This document shows, in pieces, positions 62,391 through 64,000 of a DNA stretch of 64,000 bases. Position 1 is the first letter of the stretch; every line of letters starts with the position of its first letter. Source of the DNA: Clostridiales bacterium. GTDB taxonomy: Bacteria; Bacillota; DSM-16504; Desulfitibacterales; JAICDB01. The notes beneath the pieces were generated by a model. It saw only the letters and a list, made by a program, of their open reading frames with translations. It was not told the origin of the DNA and made no database searches. Location: contig JAICDB010000007.1 of assembly GCA_020063565.1 (NCBI GenBank), positions 97,642 through 161,641 on the forward strand, given 5' to 3'. A program made the position numbers and the translations under genes.

Positions 62391-62873
62391 TCACAAGACC
62401 TCCCCGAAAAATATGCCTATTACCAGTGCAACAATAAGTGCAATCAAGAGGCTGATGCCATTTCTGATTAATGTTACTTTATGTCCGAAATATTCCTTTT
62501 CAATAGGATAGGTAAGAACACCGACCATCATTAGGGTAGTTGTAAAGGCGGATATCACCATGTATGGTACTCCCTTCTGCAATAAAATGCCTGATAGGGG
62601 AAATGCTATAAAGCCGGGCATCATGGTAATTGATCCGAAAAAAGTTGCTAGAATAATACCGCTAAATTTATTGGAACTACCAAGATAATGAGAAATAACC
62701 TGGTCGGGCACTGCAAAAAGTATAATTGATACCAGGGCAAGCATTGCTAAAAATGCAGGCAAAATTTTCTTAAACTTTTTAAAAGTAATCTTCAAAGCTT
62801 TCACTGTTTTGTCACGATCTGCCCAAAATGACAGTAGTACTAATGCTCCGGTAATTAAAAATAAATATTGCAT
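62391..62873 (-). CDS. permease half-protein, PF03773-like, first subunit
   Basis: A 160-residue membrane protein with about five helices; VISHYLGSSNKFSGIILATF and PGFIAFPLSGILLQKGVPY match the repeat unit of PF03773 permeases. GAGGTGA, which contains the ArsR stop codon, is 7 bases before ATG 62873; the GTG at 62882 is inside that site. It is translated between the ArsR regulator and the other half. Confidence 0.75.
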   Translation of the reverse strand: MQYLFLITGALVLLSFWADRDKTVKALKITFKKFKKILPAFLAMLALVSIILFAVPDQVISHYLGSSNKFSGIILATFFGSITMMPGFIAFPLSGILLQKGVPYMVISAFTTTLMMVGVLTYPIEKEYFGHKVTLIRNGISLLIALIVALVIGIFFGEVL

Positions 62874-62878
62874 TAAAG

Positions 62879-63229
62879 TCACCTCGAATTTTCATTTTCT
62901 TTTTCTTTACAGCAGTTACCCTCATTTGAAGATTTCTTTTTACAAAAACTCCCGTTGATTACCGGCTGATCAACCAGCTTCTTAAGCTCATTTGCAATCT
63001 CGACGATTAGCTCCCTCTGTACTGAGTAATGTGTCCAGTAACCGCGTTTCTCTCCTTTGACCAGCCCAGCCTTTCTGAGCACCTGTAAGTGTTGGGAAAC
63101 AGCAGCTTCGGAAATTCCCAGGCGATGCGCCAGTGCTCCGACACATAAGTTATGAGTCAATAAAAGATTTATTATCTTAAAACGTGTTTCATCACCCATT
63201 GCTTTCAAATATTTATTGAGCTTTTCCAT
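62879..63229 (-). CDS. ArsR-family transcriptional regulator
   Basis: A 116-residue winged-helix repressor. MGDETRFKIINLLLTHNLCV and LGISEAAVSQHLQVLRKAGL form the helix-turn-helix; a cysteine in HNLCVGAL and a CysCys near the C-terminus (EGNCCKEKE) plus FCKKK could bind arsenic, antimony or a thiophilic metal, although this is not the classic CVC motif. ATG 63229 follows GGAGGATAAAC; the longer frame from 63247 is unlikely. It heads the permease operon, and a promoter with an overlapping palindrome lies upstream. Confidence 0.88.
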   Translation of the reverse strand: MEKLNKYLKAMGDETRFKIINLLLTHNLCVGALAHRLGISEAAVSQHLQVLRKAGLVKGEKRGYWTHYSVQRELIVEIANELKKLVDQPVINGSFCKKKSSNEGNCCKEKENENSR

Positions 63230-63283
63230 GTTTATCCTCCTTTCCAATATTCACAATCACATTTACCATAATCGGTTTGGTTT

Positions 63284-63329
63284 AGTGTATACTTAATTGA
63301 AATATAATACACTTAAATATATTCGTCAA
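63284..63329 (-). promoter_or_regulatory. ArsR operon promoter with palindromic operator
   Basis: Minus strand: -35 TTGACG (63329-63324), 17-base spacer, -10 TATATT (63306-63301). The arms AGTGTAT (63284-63290) and ATACACT (63307-63313) flank the -10 and suggest an autorepressor site. Confidence 0.6.
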
Positions 63330-63412
63330 CAGTTTATTAGAAAGTTATTTTCTGAAGTATACAGTGGTCATAGCTACAATTTTGATATATAATTAATGGT
63401 AGATAAATATTG

Positions 63413-63616
63413 CCCGTTAGGTGAGGTTACTATACAAAAATATGCTACTGCCCTGAAACATCGAGAGATGCCAAAGGGTTAGCAGGTAACATCGGCTCAA
63501 GGTGTTACTTAATGTAGCTAGGCTCGGCCTTAAGTTGTATAGTGCTAAAACCAAAACGAGTGGGGTAGATTGTTTGAATAGTTCTTTTTTAACCCGCTCT
63601 CTTTGGAGCGGGCTTT
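63413..63616 (+). promoter_or_regulatory. M-box (ykoK) magnesium riboswitch with terminator
   Basis: Conserved M-box strings occur in order: CCGTTAGGTGAGG at the start, TATACA...TGCTACTGCCC, AACATCGAGAGATGCCAA, GGGTTAGCAGG, TCAAGGTG, TTAATGTAGCTAGG and TAGTGCTAAA. It ends near 63560 and is followed by a hairpin CCCGCTC/GAGCGGG (63593-63613) and a T-rich run, a Mg-controlled terminator. It precedes a corA-like gene, as in other Firmicutes. Confidence 0.93.
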
Positions 63617-63641
63617 GTATTTTATGAAGGAGGTAAAGGAA

Positions 63642-63956
63642 ATGTTAACGATCCGCAAAACAATCGCAGATAAAACAATTATTTCCGAAAGCCTGGAAAA
63701 GGGAGCCTGGATTAATCTTATCTCACCAACAGAGGAAGAGATCAATAAAGTAGCAGAGCAGGCAGGTATTTTTTATGATTTTTTAAAGTACCCGCTTGAT
63801 GATGAGGAACGTCCCCGTGTTGAAATAGAAGATGACCAAATACTGACTATCATCAACATACCTGTCTTTGACCGGCAAGAAAACATTTATGACACAATTC
63901 CACTCGAAATAATAATTTTGAGGCCGCGTCCATCACAATTTAATATGGAGAAGTAG
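63642..63956 (+). pseudogene. corA: CorA-family Mg2+ transporter, truncated
   Basis: AAGGAGG at 63627-63633 places the start at ATG 63642. The ~104-residue product has WINLISPTEEEINKVAEQAG, YPLDDEERPRVEIEDD and INIPVFDRQENIYDTIPLE, the first part of the CorA cytoplasmic domain. After IIIL the sequence leaves the family (RPRPSQFNMEK) and stops inside a tRNA gene. The remaining ~200 residues, including both membrane helices and the GMN motif, are missing, so it cannot transport. A rearrangement or assembly join at ~63910-63945 is likely. Confidence 0.8.
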
Positions 63957-64000
63957 CGAAGTGGTCGTAACGCGCCGCACTCGAAATGCGGTTGTCCGCA
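63947..64000 (+). tRNA. tRNA-Ser (anticodon CGA), 5' part, cut by window edge
   Basis: GGAGAAG acceptor strand at 63947-63953, then TAGCGAAGTGG D arm, anticodon stem CCGCA/TGCGG with loop CTCGAAA (anticodon CGA at 63982-63984) and the start of a long variable arm (TTGTCCGCA). The 3' half is outside the window. The corA reading frame overlaps its first 10 bases. Confidence 0.92.

Noticed and set aside
1..64000. CRISPR array, prophage or conjugative element
   Set aside because: No regularly spaced short repeats, cas, phage structural, or conjugation genes were seen. Only one IS and one decayed intron are present.

Overview
The window is a low-GC (roughly 40% by eye) bacterial chromosome segment with strong AGGAGG-type ribosome binding sites, frequent GTG/TTG starts and many short U-tailed hairpin terminators. 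With the 2-hydroxyacyl-CoA dehydratase-like iron-sulfur pair, a tungsten aldehyde oxidoreductase, an archaeal-type fructose bisphosphatase/aldolase, TRAP uptake and Firmicute riboswitches (an M-box and a c-di-GMP-I remnant), it looks like an anaerobic Clostridia-class Firmicute, perhaps near Peptococcaceae or Thermoanaerobacterales. That placement is inference.

Layout. 1-2914: the end of nadA, then nadB and nadC (de novo NAD synthesis). 2949-4160: a DUF421/DUF4363 pair and a P1-less c-di-GMP riboswitch relic. 4159-6084: a double-cubane cluster protein with its ATPase activator. 6258-13400: housekeeping and orphan genes (IMPase, nitroreductase, signal peptidase, Orn/Lys/Arg decarboxylase, FBP aldolase/phosphatase, a COG1751 protein, DUF134). 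13594-19130: two amidohydrolases, alanine dehydrogenase and an ACT-PAS-AAA+ sigma-54 activator; a near-perfect -24/-12 promoter precedes ald. 19146-33692: argH, a YeiH-type transporter with a small membrane partner, then the continuous operon argC-J-B-D-carA-carB-argF-argG (transcribed leftward), headed by a promoter overlapped by ARG-box-like palindromes. 33877-37425: an iron(III) ABC transporter behind a Fur-box-like promoter.

38184-51632 is the most distinctive region. Two tandem PrpR-type sigma-54 activators lie upstream of a -24/-12 promoter and a 13-bp-arm palindrome at the expected activator position. The promoter faces a run of a tartrate/isopropylmalate-type dehydrogenase, a three-part TRAP transporter, an aconitase-family LeuCD-like isomerase, an iron alcohol dehydrogenase, a MoaD-like protein and a tungsten aldehyde:ferredoxin oxidoreductase. 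Together these could import a 2-hydroxy-2-alkyl-succinate-like acid, isomerise it, decarboxylate it oxidatively to a 2-oxoacid and handle the derived aldehyde and alcohol. The substrate is not known.

51838-54290 is a decayed group II intron whose catalytic domain V is split by an intact IS1182-family element. 54452-64000 holds an AEC carrier, a GGDEF-EAL-CBS-GGDEF protein, an aldo/keto reductase, an ArsR/permease/thioredoxin set resembling (organo)arsenical or metal resistance, and an M-box leader before a corA gene that is cut off where it runs into a tRNA-Ser(CGA). Several eroded genes (M20 peptidase, UPF0158, cupin, histidine kinase, intron maturase, corA) show ongoing gene loss. The regulatory sites were found by eye; no searches or folding programs were run.
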